Origin: an uncultured Oscillospiraceae bacterium
Lineage (GTDB): Bacteria > Bacillota > Clostridia > Oscillospirales > Ruminococcaceae
Reading direction: 5' to 3'
Assembly (NCBI GenBank): GCA_934446455.1
Contig: CAKSEE010000016.1
Span: 1 to 50,831 of the forward strand
DNA length: 50,831 nucleotides
The notes under the pieces are model-generated. The model was given only the letters and a program-made list of their open reading frames with translations. It was not told the DNA's origin and ran no database searches. Shown one piece after another: positions 15,883 through 23,758 of this stretch; the stretch's first letter is position 1, and each line of letters opens with the position of its first letter. The translations under genes were made by a program, and so were the position numbers.

Positions 15883-16104
15883 ATGCTTGGAACATTTATT
15901 GCCAAAAGACGAGAAAAAATGGGGTTGTCCTTAGCTAAACTGGCAAAACTCTCTGGACATCCAGTTTCCTCATTGCATGGCATTGAACATGGAACTAACC
16001 ACAATCCGCGATTTGAAATTATAATTGACTTGTGTCGGGTGCTTGAAGTGAGTCTTAATGAAATGAAAGCTGCTTTCTTAGAAAACCGTGATGAAACAAA
16101 GTGA
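15883..16104 (+). CDS. XRE-family transcriptional regulator
   Basis: This 73-residue protein is a single lambda-repressor-like helix-turn-helix domain: a RREKMGLSLAKLAKLSG recognition region followed by HGIEHGTNHNPRFEIIIDLC. Such proteins repress promoters of mobile elements. ATG at 15883 has AAAGGA upstream; a TTG at 15841 would add 14 residues. It sits between the AT-rich cargo and the primase gene, and may control either. Confidence 0.85.
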   Translation: MLGTFIAKRREKMGLSLAKLAKLSGHPVSSLHGIEHGTNHNPRFEIIIDLCRVLEVSLNEMKAAFLENRDETK

Positions 16105-16156
16105 AGACATATGTCTTGGGATTCGATGTGGATTACTGCGAAAGGATAATGTACAT

Positions 16157-17425
16157 ATGGCTCAATACAAATACTCAAAAGAAGATTATTATAAGCTCAC
16201 CAATGCTCCCTGCATTGATGTGGCTTTGGCGCTCGGAATGCAGATAAACGAGAAAGCAAGCGACCGAAAGGCGTGGAAAATCAAGAATGAGCAGGGGCTT
16301 TGCATTTACCGCGAGGGAAACAACTGGTACAGATTCTCTGACGGCAGCCACGGTTTTCCTATTGACCTCGTTACGGACAAGCTGCATTGCAGCAGAGAAC
16401 AAGCACTTGATTTTATCGCTCAACACGTGATAAACGGCGTTTTTGAACAGGTGCAGCTTGACCAAAAACACGCCTCATACTCAAAACCGGCGCCTGCTGA
16501 GAGAAAGTTTGAAGTTCCGGCGCATGACGTGAAACCTAGCAGAGTTATGGCTTACCTTATCAAGACACGCGGGATAGACCCCGAAATTGTTAAGGGTATG
16601 CTGCAGCGTAAAATGATAGCCGAGGACAGCGAACATCACAATTGCTTGTTTTTCGGTCGTGATGAACAGGGCGTTATCCGTTCGTGCGCTTTACGCGGGA
16701 CAACTCCGCAGCAATTCCGCGGGGAAACCGCAGGCGGTAATAAGGCGTACACGTTTGCCATGGAGGGAAAAAATAACGTACTGCGGTTGTTTGAGAGTCC
16801 CATTGACGCAATGTCACACGCCACTTTCTCAAAGCTGCTCGGTAAAGACTGGACGGCTGACCATCGGCTTAGTACCAACGGCTGCGGCAGCTATGACAGC
16901 ATAAAAAAATATCTTGAGAACCACACCGATATAACGTCGGTGTGGTTTGCTTTTGATAACGACGAGGGCGGGCGGAACGGCGCAGCAGCGTCGCAGCAGA
17001 AACTGCTGCAGGACTTCCCCGACCGCGGGCTGAAAATACATATCAGCAACCCTATACGCGGCAAGGACTGGAATGAGGACCTGCAGCTTTTCCGTAAGGA
17101 AGAACAGCAGGGGATAAGTGCGCAGCAGTTTGTTAAGGCGAGAGAACCTGTCTTCGAATATAGCGGCTATCACTTTAAGCCGGTGGGTTATATCCCTGCC
17201 GACTATTCTCTGCGCGATATATCGCAGGCTATTATGCCTTCCTCTGATATGGGATTTCACGAACCATATTCTCACGGCAGCTTTGGCTCTAAGCCGATAC
17301 TTCGCTGCGCAGAAACAAATACACTTTTTCTTGCAGACGACAGCGGGTTATTCCACTACGATGGCGAATTTGTGGAACAGCAGCCGCAGCAGTCCGACAG
17401 CGAGGAAGATATGGAGATGGGGTAG
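16157..17425 (+). CDS. DnaG-type primase (DUF3991/Toprim)
   Basis: This 422-residue protein resembles plasmid primases with an N-terminal CHC2-like zinc-finger domain that has lost its cysteines (WYRFSDGSHGFPIDLV near 55), a DUF3991-like region (about 115-200) and a Toprim domain. The Toprim acidic residues are visible in LFESPIDAM near 211 and FAFDNDEGG near 264. It would prime the complementary strand after transfer. GAAAGGA precedes the ATG at 16157. The C-terminus is acidic and ends EEDMEMG. Entry into recipients is known for the Sog primase of ColIb-P9 and is a reasonable guess here. Confidence 0.85.
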   Translation: MAQYKYSKEDYYKLTNAPCIDVALALGMQINEKASDRKAWKIKNEQGLCIYREGNNWYRFSDGSHGFPIDLVTDKLHCSREQALDFIAQHVINGVFEQVQLDQKHASYSKPAPAERKFEVPAHDVKPSRVMAYLIKTRGIDPEIVKGMLQRKMIAEDSEHHNCLFFGRDEQGVIRSCALRGTTPQQFRGETAGGNKAYTFAMEGKNNVLRLFESPIDAMSHATFSKLLGKDWTADHRLSTNGCGSYDSIKKYLENHTDITSVWFAFDNDEGGRNGAAASQQKLLQDFPDRGLKIHISNPIRGKDWNEDLQLFRKEEQQGISAQQFVKAREPVFEYSGYHFKPVGYIPADYSLRDISQAIMPSSDMGFHEPYSHGSFGSKPILRCAETNTLFLADDSGLFHYDGEFVEQQPQQSDSEEDMEMG

Positions 17426-17445
17426 GGGCGTCACGGTGTCGCACC
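17425..17445. repeat. 21-bp dispersed palindrome, copy 2 (degenerate)
   Basis: The left arm and centre match the family (central G), while the right arm has changes (GTGTCGCACC). The primase stop codon overlaps its first base. A better copy lies 23 bp downstream. Confidence 0.6.
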
Positions 17446-17468
17446 TAGGTTGGAAAATCAAATAGGTA

Positions 17469-17489
17469 GGGGCATCACCGTGACGCCCC
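17469..17489. repeat. 21-bp dispersed palindrome, copy 3
   Basis: Central C with one change in the left arm (GGGGCATCAC). It is followed by CCAAGGAGGTAGTACAAAAATGA, matching the leader of the second parB-like gene, so this is a shared leader block that includes the ribosome site of the next gene. Confidence 0.8.
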
Positions 17490-17507
17490 CAAGGAGGTAG
17501 TACAAAA

Positions 17508-18533
17508 ATGAACCCTGGACGATTTTTAGCAGCGCAGATTGACCCTACTTGTACGCAGGAGGATATGAAGGCTTATGGTTACACGTGGACAGGAATGCTT
17601 CCGATAAGGAATGCTGACCTCGCAAAAATGGTGTTTTCAACCACAGCTTCACTTTATGCTCTCCATGAGGATAACACCGAATCCTTGATTGAGGAAGAAA
17701 CCGATATAGACAGCTGGAACGGTCTTTATGGAGTAGACGCTGATGAATGGCGAGCGTATCTTATGCAAAATGCCAAGGGCGGTACAATGGAAAAAAATAA
17801 AGTATACAACTTTATCCGCGCCGTGGGTGACGAGGAAGAAGTCAGACGAATGATGTCCGCCGTGACTGTAGTGACGGACGAGGGTATTCCGTGCTTTGAT
17901 GTCAATAAAGTCATTCCCATGCCCGATGAACTCAAAGTAAACGTTGGAATATCAGCGATTCGCGGTTACATCAACAACTATCTTACAATGGTCAATCCCT
18001 GCACGCCTGCCTACGACTCCGGCTTTGAAAAGTTTAGCGAAAAGGATTTTATGGAACTGTATGAAGTCGTTTTCGATTACTGCAATCAGGAGCGCATTAC
18101 GCTGGTAAACTGCTATCTTCCGTCCCCCGACACAGAGAAAGCAAGGCTAGGAGAAAAGCTCGCTCATAACATCGAAAAATATGGGCAGCCGACTTGGTAT
18201 GAGTGGTCGATTCAGCATTGGGGAACGCAATGGAATGCCTACTATCCTGCCCCTGCCGACGAGAACACTCTTGCGTTCTGCACAAGATGGGCAAGTCCGA
18301 CCTCTGTTGTTGGCAAACTCGCCGAAATGTTCTCCGCACTTAAATTTGAACACGTTTGGGCTGATGAAAGCTTTGGCTGCAACTTTGGCAGAAACATATA
18401 CATGGACGGAAAAAACGTTGCGAGCTTTACACCGGCAGCAGGCTCGGAAGAAGCAAATAAAATTGTTGCTGATATATTCGGCTTTGACCCTAGTGAAACC
18501 ACAGAGGTCGATGAAGAACAGCCTGAAATGTAG
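17508..18533 (+). CDS. Api92/DUF1281-like protein
   Basis: This 341-residue protein has, near residues 225-280, the WYEWSIQHWGTQWNAY and FCTRWASPTS segments typical of the Api92-like (DUF1281, YubB ferredoxin-like) family found on plasmids and phages. The N-terminal 90 residues are a separate domain. AAGGAGG precedes the ATG and is part of a palindromic leader shared with the second parB-like gene. It ends acidic (DEEQPEM), a weak version of the Met-Glu-Met tail. The family role is unknown. Confidence 0.75.
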   Translation: MNPGRFLAAQIDPTCTQEDMKAYGYTWTGMLPIRNADLAKMVFSTTASLYALHEDNTESLIEEETDIDSWNGLYGVDADEWRAYLMQNAKGGTMEKNKVYNFIRAVGDEEEVRRMMSAVTVVTDEGIPCFDVNKVIPMPDELKVNVGISAIRGYINNYLTMVNPCTPAYDSGFEKFSEKDFMELYEVVFDYCNQERITLVNCYLPSPDTEKARLGEKLAHNIEKYGQPTWYEWSIQHWGTQWNAYYPAPADENTLAFCTRWASPTSVVGKLAEMFSALKFEHVWADESFGCNFGRNIYMDGKNVASFTPAAGSEEANKIVADIFGFDPSETTEVDEEQPEM

Positions 18534-18764
18534 AATGAACCGAGGTATTGCCGGGGGCGCGGCGGATATTCTTTTTTCGGTAATTTCCGCGCCTGCGGCG
18601 CGCCCGTACTCCGTACGGCAGGAATAGAAGCGTTCCCGCTTCTACTTGACATCGCAACGCCAAAGGCGTTGCACGGGGTTCTCGCTTGTTTCGGCGGGGT
18701 TCTATAAAGCACCACCTAAAATTTGGATAATGGAATGTGCTTAAAACAGAAAGAGGTATATAAT
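18534..18764. other. Hairpin-dense intergenic region
   Basis: This gene-free 231 bp holds four consecutive hairpins: CGCGCC/GGCGCG (18588-18602), CCGTAC/GTACGG (18604-18618), TAGAAGCG/CGCTTCTA (18625-18644) and GCAACGCC/GGCGTTGC (18654-18672). No promoter or reading frame is convincing. It could be a structured RNA, a protein-binding array or an imported chromosomal segment; the left flank at 1-171 has a similar hairpin density. Confidence 0.5.
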
Positions 18765-19319
18765 ATGGCAGTTAATCTTACGAAACCACCTAGAATACGC
18801 GAATATACTCCTGTCCATCTGATAGATGAAGAAGAAAGTATAATGCGCAATTCTCACGGTGTTCCTGCGCGTTCCATTGAGGTGTCAGTTGTCTGCACCG
18901 GTACTGAAAATTTACCCGCCGTGGCTCAAAAAAATGAACTAGGCGTTTGCATGGACACACTGCTTGAGGGTATTGAAAGTGCCGATGATGGCACACAGGA
19001 AAAGTTCATTAAGTTTTTGAAAGCGGCAAAGAAGAAAAAGAAAACCATTTGTAAGAATAAAAGCGTTATTGTATTGGAAACCTTTTTCCCCGCATTTTTT
19101 ATGGAGATAACAGCAATTGGAATTATATTGCTTGGGTTTTTCTTCCCACAAATTGTTGAGCAGGTTATTAGCAGGCTGCCGTCTACATATGCCGATGCGG
19201 TAGCTCCGATTTTAGAATCTATGACTGCATTGCGCCCTGTATGTTACATAGGGGGTTCGCTTGGACTATTTGGCTTTGGTATTTCGCTTGTACGCAGTGT
19301 GTTTGGACGTATCATCTGA
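18765..19319 (+). CDS. C-terminally anchored membrane protein
   Basis: This 184-residue protein has a soluble N-terminal part (about residues 1-95), a strongly basic patch (KAAKKKKKTICKNKS near 85-100) and two hydrophobic segments near 105-128 and 155-178. ATG at 18765 has AGAAAGAGG upstream. It lies before the possible relaxosome genes. No family was recognised; the basic patch next to the membrane could touch DNA or lipid. Confidence 0.65.
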   Translation: MAVNLTKPPRIREYTPVHLIDEEESIMRNSHGVPARSIEVSVVCTGTENLPAVAQKNELGVCMDTLLEGIESADDGTQEKFIKFLKAAKKKKKTICKNKSVIVLETFFPAFFMEITAIGIILLGFFFPQIVEQVISRLPSTYADAVAPILESMTALRPVCYIGGSLGLFGFGISLVRSVFGRII

Positions 19320-19345
19320 TTATCAATCACATTTGGAGGTATAAC

Positions 19346-19804
19346 ATGGCGCAGAATATAAAACGTTCGATTTGCTTAACTCCAGAAATGCTTGAAGAGC
19401 TACAGCGTTTTGCGGCAAGCAAGAATATTACAGTCGCAGAGGCTATACGTTTTTTGCTTGAGCGTGGTTTGTCCTTGTCGTTTTTTACCGAGGAGCAAAA
19501 TACTATTCGGCAGTTTATCCGCGAGGAAATCGAAAACGTTCTTGCCGTTGTGATGAAACAGTACATGGAAAGGCTCATAAAAATGCAGGCAGTAACGACC
19601 CGCACATCGGGCGCTGCATTGTTCAGCACCATATCCGTGCTGTCGGAGCTGTATGTGGAAACTGCAACGTCCGAGGAAATACTTGCGAACGCCCTGCGGC
19701 AGGCAACGCAAATCACAAAGGCAAAGCCCAAATCAGACGAGGATTATTTAGCCGAAGCTCACGATTGGTTGAGCGCAGGCTTGGGCAAGCCCAATGATAA
19801 ATAA
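19346..19804 (+). CDS. RHH-type DNA-binding protein, possible relaxosome accessory
   Basis: This 152-residue protein starts with a CopG/Arc-like ribbon-helix-helix segment (KRSICLTPEMLEELQRFA then TVAEAIRFLLERGL, residues 5-45), followed by a helical region likely to oligomerise. Small RHH proteins that lie before a relaxase often bind oriT as MobC-like accessory factors. The ATG at 19346 has TTGGAGGT upstream. A 151-bp gap after it could contain oriT. The role is inferred from fold and position. Confidence 0.65.
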   Translation: MAQNIKRSICLTPEMLEELQRFAASKNITVAEAIRFLLERGLSLSFFTEEQNTIRQFIREEIENVLAVVMKQYMERLIKMQAVTTRTSGAALFSTISVLSELYVETATSEEILANALRQATQITKAKPKSDEDYLAEAHDWLSAGLGKPNDK

Positions 19805-19808
19805 AACA

Positions 19809-19829
19809 GGGGCGTCACGGTGACACACC
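19809..19829. repeat. 21-bp dispersed palindrome, copy 4
   Basis: Central G with two changes in the right arm. The flanks extend the pairing (AAACAGG at 19805-19811 with CCTGTTT at 19828-19834), so a stem of about 15 bp forms 4 bp after the RHH gene stop. Confidence 0.75.
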
Positions 19830-19834
19830 TGTTT

Positions 19835-19955
19835 AGTTACTTGAAAGAAAAGCAAGTTACCATTTAAGCAACATCTTGAACAGGGATAATGTGAAAAATG
19901 GGCAACCAAAGGCAACGGAAACATTCGAAGCCAAACAACAATAAGGAGAAAAGAT
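19835..19955. other. Gap before the acidic protein, candidate oriT area
   Basis: No gene is seen. Together with the palindrome at 19809 this is the longest gap between the RHH gene and the relaxase cluster. ACTTG (19841-19845 area) and CAAGT form a short imperfect inverted repeat. No known nic sequence was recognised, so the oriT idea rests on position only. Confidence 0.25.
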
Positions 19956-20405
19956 ATGAACACCAAAATCACCTATCGTATTACTGGCAACTACGACGAA
20001 AGCATTCCGGACAACAACTTTGAGCCTGGAACAGAAAGCATTGTATGCGGAGAGGGCTACACTTTCGGAGATTATCTTAATGACCGTTTGGACAATATCG
20101 TCAACGAAGAAACTGGCGGAACGTACTGCGCGAGAGAAGACGACGAATGCGAGGGACTGTACTGGATAACGGAAATTATAACTTACGTCGGCGAAATAAC
20201 GGAAGAAGAACGCGCAGAAATCAGAAGGATGAACGGAGAAATAGACGACACATATACAGCTTCTGACGGCGTAACAAGAACAATGGTGGCAATAAGAACT
20301 GGTGAAGCATACATGGTAACATCAGAAAAACCGACGGAAGAAGAACCGACGGAAGAACCTCGCAGTGATTACGAAGATACCGACGATGAGGGTATGGAGA
20401 TGTAA
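19956..20405 (+). CDS. Small very acidic protein with MEM tail
   Basis: This 149-residue protein is rich in Asp and Glu along its whole length (for example CAREDDECEGLYW, GEITEEERAEIRRMNGEI and a TEEEPTEEP repeat) and ends DTDDEGMEM. AAGGAGAAAAG precedes the ATG. No family was recognised. The charge pattern would suit a DNA-mimic anti-restriction protein or an acidic regulator, but no fold evidence exists. It shares its ending with the methylase-helicase, the primase and others, which makes it a candidate transferred protein. Confidence 0.7.
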   Translation: MNTKITYRITGNYDESIPDNNFEPGTESIVCGEGYTFGDYLNDRLDNIVNEETGGTYCAREDDECEGLYWITEIITYVGEITEEERAEIRRMNGEIDDTYTASDGVTRTMVAIRTGEAYMVTSEKPTEEEPTEEPRSDYEDTDDEGMEM

Positions 20406-20412
20406 ATGGGCA

Positions 20413-20433
20413 GGGGCGTCACGGTGACACCCC
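20413..20433. repeat. 21-bp dispersed palindrome, copy 5
   Basis: Central G with one change in the right arm (GTGACACCCC). It lies between two genes 49 bp apart and is followed by AAAAAAGGAGAAAAG, the ribosome site of the next gene. Confidence 0.8.
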
Positions 20434-20454
20434 TCAAAAAAGGAGAAAAGCTAT

Positions 20455-20943
20455 ATGAAAAAAGCTGCACCATATGTTGTTGGAATCGGGCTGACGATGC
20501 TCGTGTGCGTTGTTGTTCCGCTTGCAGCGTGTAAGATTTTTGCGGCAAGTCAGCCGAATGAAATAATCATACCCGATGATTCGGTGAGCTTTCCCTCGGC
20601 TTCTGCGGCATATACGACCGCAGCGACTGCTTATGTCACACAGGCTGACGTACCAAAAGCAATTGAGGAAATCAAGCAGCAGGACACCAGCTCGGCAGCT
20701 TCAGAAGAAAACCCAAAAGTTGCTTCCGCAGCAACATACCCGGCAAAGACTACTGTTCCTCCCAAGACAACATCCACAGCAGCAGTAACTACCCGCATTG
20801 AACCGACTACTGCCGCAGGGGATTTTCCCTTTTATCCTATAAAAGATGAAACATACGATTATCCTGCATTTTCGTTCTCTATCGATTATGAAGAAGAGGA
20901 CATTCCCGAGATTGATATAGACCCGTCCGACCTTTTGAGTTGA
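20455..20943 (+). CDS. Membrane-anchored Thr/Ala-rich surface protein
   Basis: This 162-residue protein starts with a short basic stretch and one hydrophobic segment (about residues 7-32), either an uncleaved anchor or a signal peptide. A disordered Thr/Ala/Pro region follows (TTVPPKTTSTAAVTTR) and then an acidic end. The layout is a membrane-tethered stalk outside the cell. A similar Pro/Thr stalk lipoprotein is encoded at 23759-24355. It is bracketed by palindromes and precedes the relaxase gene. Confidence 0.65.
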   Translation: MKKAAPYVVGIGLTMLVCVVVPLAACKIFAASQPNEIIIPDDSVSFPSASAAYTTAATAYVTQADVPKAIEEIKQQDTSSAASEENPKVASAATYPAKTTVPPKTTSTAAVTTRIEPTTAAGDFPFYPIKDETYDYPAFSFSIDYEEEDIPEIDIDPSDLLS

Positions 20944-20951
20944 AATCGTTA

Positions 20952-20972
20952 GGGGCGTCACGGTGACGCCCC
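20952..20972. repeat. 21-bp dispersed palindrome, copy 6 (perfect)
   Basis: Perfect arms around a central G. It ends next to CCGAGGAGAGCAT, the ribosome site and start of the relaxase gene, so it could influence relaxase expression. Confidence 0.85.
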
Positions 20973-20985
20973 CCGAGGAGAGCAT

Positions 20986-23109
20986 ATGCCAAAAATTATT
21001 TATATCCAGCAGCACGTTGGAGATAACGGTCGCAAGTTTTCGCCGTCAAGAAATTCCCACTATGTGAAGTATATCGGCGAGCGGGAACACGTGCTTAAAA
21101 ACCACGAAACAAATCTTGTGAAATACATGGGCGAGCGGGAACACGCTGCAAAACGCGTTGACAAACTTGTAAAGGAAGAAGCCGAGCAGCTGATAACCTA
21201 TGACTCCGACGCTGACACCAATGACGTCACAAAATACGATGTCAAGATTGATGCTGTTTCTGAGAGAATGCTGACCGAACCCGAAAACGGCTTGTTCGGA
21301 TATATTGACGGCAAATTCTCTGACGAATATCGTACAGCGGATATGCAGAAATATGTCCGCAGAATATCCACGCCCCACCGCAACGTGTTTCACAGCGTTT
21401 TTTCTTTCACACCGGACAGCGCCGAGGACGCGGGTTTGAAAACTCTTGACGACTGGGAAAGCTGGACGCGGTATCATATCAATGATATAGCGAACGGCAT
21501 GAATATGAAAGTTGAAAACATCGAGTACCTTGCGGCAGTCCACCTTAAGGAAGGACAGCCCCATGTGCATATCATGTGGTGGGACAAATCTCAGCAGGTG
21601 CTTATAAACAAGGTTGACCCGCTTGTGTGCGATAAGATTCGCATTGATGTTACACGCAGTACCTACCGCGAGATGTTCAGCGAGATATATAATCAAGAGG
21701 ATATCATGCGACGCGAGCTCAGAAAGAGTATCGGAGAATACACTTTAAGCAATGTCGTTTGCGGCGCTTCCGATGATTACACCATGCACATTATGGCAGG
21801 CATCCAAAAGGTCGCAATGCTCTTTCCGCCGAAAGGACAGTTCAAGTATGCCTATATAAAGAAAAAAGAATCTCCGGCGAGAATTGAGCTGGACAAACTT
21901 ACGCATTACATCATTGACAACAATCCTGTGTTTAAGGAGAAGTACGATGAGATATGCGCGCAGCGGCTTTTATATAATCAGCTGCTGCATAGTGAGTCTT
22001 CCAACTACGGTAATTTTCAGATAAGCAGATATATGAAACAGGTCAATGATAAGATAGAGGCGGCTGTCGGAAATGAGATTCTGAGGATAATCAAGTCGGA
22101 AAAACTCGCCGGGCGGCTTAACGCTGCTGAAGTTCCGCAGACCTGCGAAATACCCGACGAGCCGTCTGTTGAAGATGTTCCCGCTTTGGATACGGAAGCC
22201 TTAAACAAAGCACACGGCATACGCTGCCGCATTCAATGGTCGGATAAATTCAAATCTGCCCGGGAGATGGCAAAAAACAAAATGTACGGCGAAGCGCTGA
22301 AGCTTTATTCCGAAGAATCCGACAAAGGAAATGTGCTTGCTTTGTATGAGATAGGCGACCTTTACCGCAAAAAGCTTGTCGAGGGTGATTCCCCCGATAG
22401 GTTTTACAAGGCTGCGCTCGAGGGCTTTCTGCAGCTTGAACCGTCCACCCAAAAGCTTGCTACATATATTCGGTATCGTATAGGCAGAATGTTCTATGAC
22501 GGCTATGGCACACAGGTGGATTATAACGCTGCGTTCAGCTGGCTGAAAAAAGCCGCCGATGATAATCATCATTATGCAGCATACACCGTTGGCAAAATGC
22601 TGTATCGCGGACTGGGTACGCAGCAGGATACCGCCGCCGCTGCCGAATATCTTAAGAAGGCGGCTACTGAAATACCCGCAGCTGGCGTTTTGTTGGGTAG
22701 GCTTTACATAAACGATGACAGCCTTAAGGACCTTAATTCGGCTATCACGCTGCTAAATAACGCCAAGTCTTCAGAACCAACACTTTCTCCATTTGTGGAT
22801 TATACTCTCGGGACGATGTATCTCTTTGAAAAAGATGTACGGAACGCAGCGCTTGCGAAAAAATATCTTGTGGCGTCTGCGAACGCAGGAAACGAATATG
22901 CGCAGATGATACTTGACAGTCAGTCCGCCGACTGCGTACTTAATCTGATGAGTTCGGTAGGTATGTTGCTGGCTGAAAACATGGAAAGCGACAGAGCTGC
23001 TTTAAGCGAGTGTTCTTCCGCGGCATTTGGACATGGAGATATGAGCGTGGAGCAGATACGAGAGTATCTGCTGAAATTGCAGGACAAAGAAAATACGGCG
23101 CAGATGTAA
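20986..23109 (+). CDS. MobL-type relaxase with Sel1 repeats
   Basis: This 707-residue protein is the likely oriT-nicking relaxase. The HUH metal motif is visible as QPHVHIMWW near residue 190, preceded by YLAAVHLKEG, and an HRNVFHSVFSF strand lies near 131; both are typical of MobL/MobP relaxases. The N-terminal VKYxGEREH motif occurs twice (near 26 and 45), a local duplication. The C-terminal part (about 425-650) has Sel1-type repeats (for example GRMFYDGYGTQVDYNAA), which usually bind protein partners. It ends KENTAQM, without the acidic Met-Glu-Met tail. The ribosome site CCGAGGAGAG abuts a palindrome. Confidence 0.9.
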   Translation: MPKIIYIQQHVGDNGRKFSPSRNSHYVKYIGEREHVLKNHETNLVKYMGEREHAAKRVDKLVKEEAEQLITYDSDADTNDVTKYDVKIDAVSERMLTEPENGLFGYIDGKFSDEYRTADMQKYVRRISTPHRNVFHSVFSFTPDSAEDAGLKTLDDWESWTRYHINDIANGMNMKVENIEYLAAVHLKEGQPHVHIMWWDKSQQVLINKVDPLVCDKIRIDVTRSTYREMFSEIYNQEDIMRRELRKSIGEYTLSNVVCGASDDYTMHIMAGIQKVAMLFPPKGQFKYAYIKKKESPARIELDKLTHYIIDNNPVFKEKYDEICAQRLLYNQLLHSESSNYGNFQISRYMKQVNDKIEAAVGNEILRIIKSEKLAGRLNAAEVPQTCEIPDEPSVEDVPALDTEALNKAHGIRCRIQWSDKFKSAREMAKNKMYGEALKLYSEESDKGNVLALYEIGDLYRKKLVEGDSPDRFYKAALEGFLQLEPSTQKLATYIRYRIGRMFYDGYGTQVDYNAAFSWLKKAADDNHHYAAYTVGKMLYRGLGTQQDTAAAAEYLKKAATEIPAAGVLLGRLYINDDSLKDLNSAITLLNNAKSSEPTLSPFVDYTLGTMYLFEKDVRNAALAKKYLVASANAGNEYAQMILDSQSADCVLNLMSSVGMLLAENMESDRAALSECSSAAFGHGDMSVEQIREYLLKLQDKENTAQM

Positions 23110-23130
23110 GGGGCGTCACCGTGACGCCCA
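23110..23130. repeat. 21-bp dispersed palindrome, copy 7
   Basis: Central C with one end change (right arm ends CCCA). It begins directly after the relaxase stop codon. Confidence 0.8.
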
Positions 23131-23159
23131 CGACTTTATTATGTATGGAGGAAAAATCT

Positions 23160-23531
23160 ATGAAAAAAAATAAAGAGGACATTAAAGAGGGCATTAAATT
23201 ACTAATAAGTTTAGTGCTTTGGGGAATCGTAGTTCCTACTTTAATTGTGGGACCTATAGTTTTATTTGTATCACGAATACCAACAAGGGACGATGCAATA
23301 TGTGCCGTTGAGAGCGGAGTAGTAGTGGACAAGAGCGCAACAGTATTAGAAGATTTGGGTAATCAAGAAGTCAATTTTAATATCATTGTTTACATAGAAT
23401 ATGAGTTCCATGATAAGGAACAATCGACGCTTAGATATTTCACAGTTCCATATGAAACATATTCTGAAATCGAAATTGGGGAGAAAGTATCCATGAGTTT
23501 TTTAGAAAAATCAGCGGAACAATTACAGTAG
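23160..23531 (+). CDS. Small single-pass membrane protein
   Basis: This 123-residue protein has a Lys-rich start, one membrane segment (about residues 13-38) and an exported or cytoplasmic beta-rich part of about 80 residues. It is AT-rich compared with the relaxase before it. GGAGGAAAAATCT precedes the ATG. The size resembles DUF3592-like small membrane proteins, but this is not certain. Confidence 0.6.
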   Translation: MKKNKEDIKEGIKLLISLVLWGIVVPTLIVGPIVLFVSRIPTRDDAICAVESGVVVDKSATVLEDLGNQEVNFNIIVYIEYEFHDKEQSTLRYFTVPYETYSEIEIGEKVSMSFLEKSAEQLQ

Positions 23532-23681
23532 CATAATGGCATTTTTACTATTGTGTTTTCATGAACCAAGACATTGCGCCGCCGCCGTTCATCTGCTGAA
23601 AAGAAAAGTGTCCCTTATTTTTTCGGCAGAATATCTAAAAAGCAAGCAAAATGTTTGTATATCATTGAATATGCAAAACAG

Positions 23682-23710
23682 TTGACAATGACTGTGACTT
23701 ATGGTATAAT
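23682..23710 (+). promoter_or_regulatory. Consensus sigma-A promoter of the lipoprotein operon
   Basis: TTGACA (23682-23687), a 17-bp spacer and TATAAT (23705-23710), with TG at 23702-23703. It lies 48 bp before the lipoprotein ATG in a 227-bp gap and should be a strong constitutive start. Confidence 0.85.
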
Positions 23711-23758
23711 ATACTTAAGGAAATATGACTTCAGATAATCAGACATAAGGAGGATTCC

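Noticed and set aside
16919..16947. 11-bp perfect inverted repeat in the primase gene
   Set aside because: It codes for an ordinary part of the Toprim region; a single repeat in a well-constrained gene is weak evidence for a DNA site.
18646..18710. TTGACA at 18646 as a promoter
   Set aside because: No acceptable -10 box lies 16-18 bp downstream, and the -35 sits in a hairpin array.
23548..23634. Minus-strand 28-codon stretch with MNGGGAMSWF-like sequence
   Set aside because: It looks like the end of a lost gene but is too short to assign and has no start or ribosome site.
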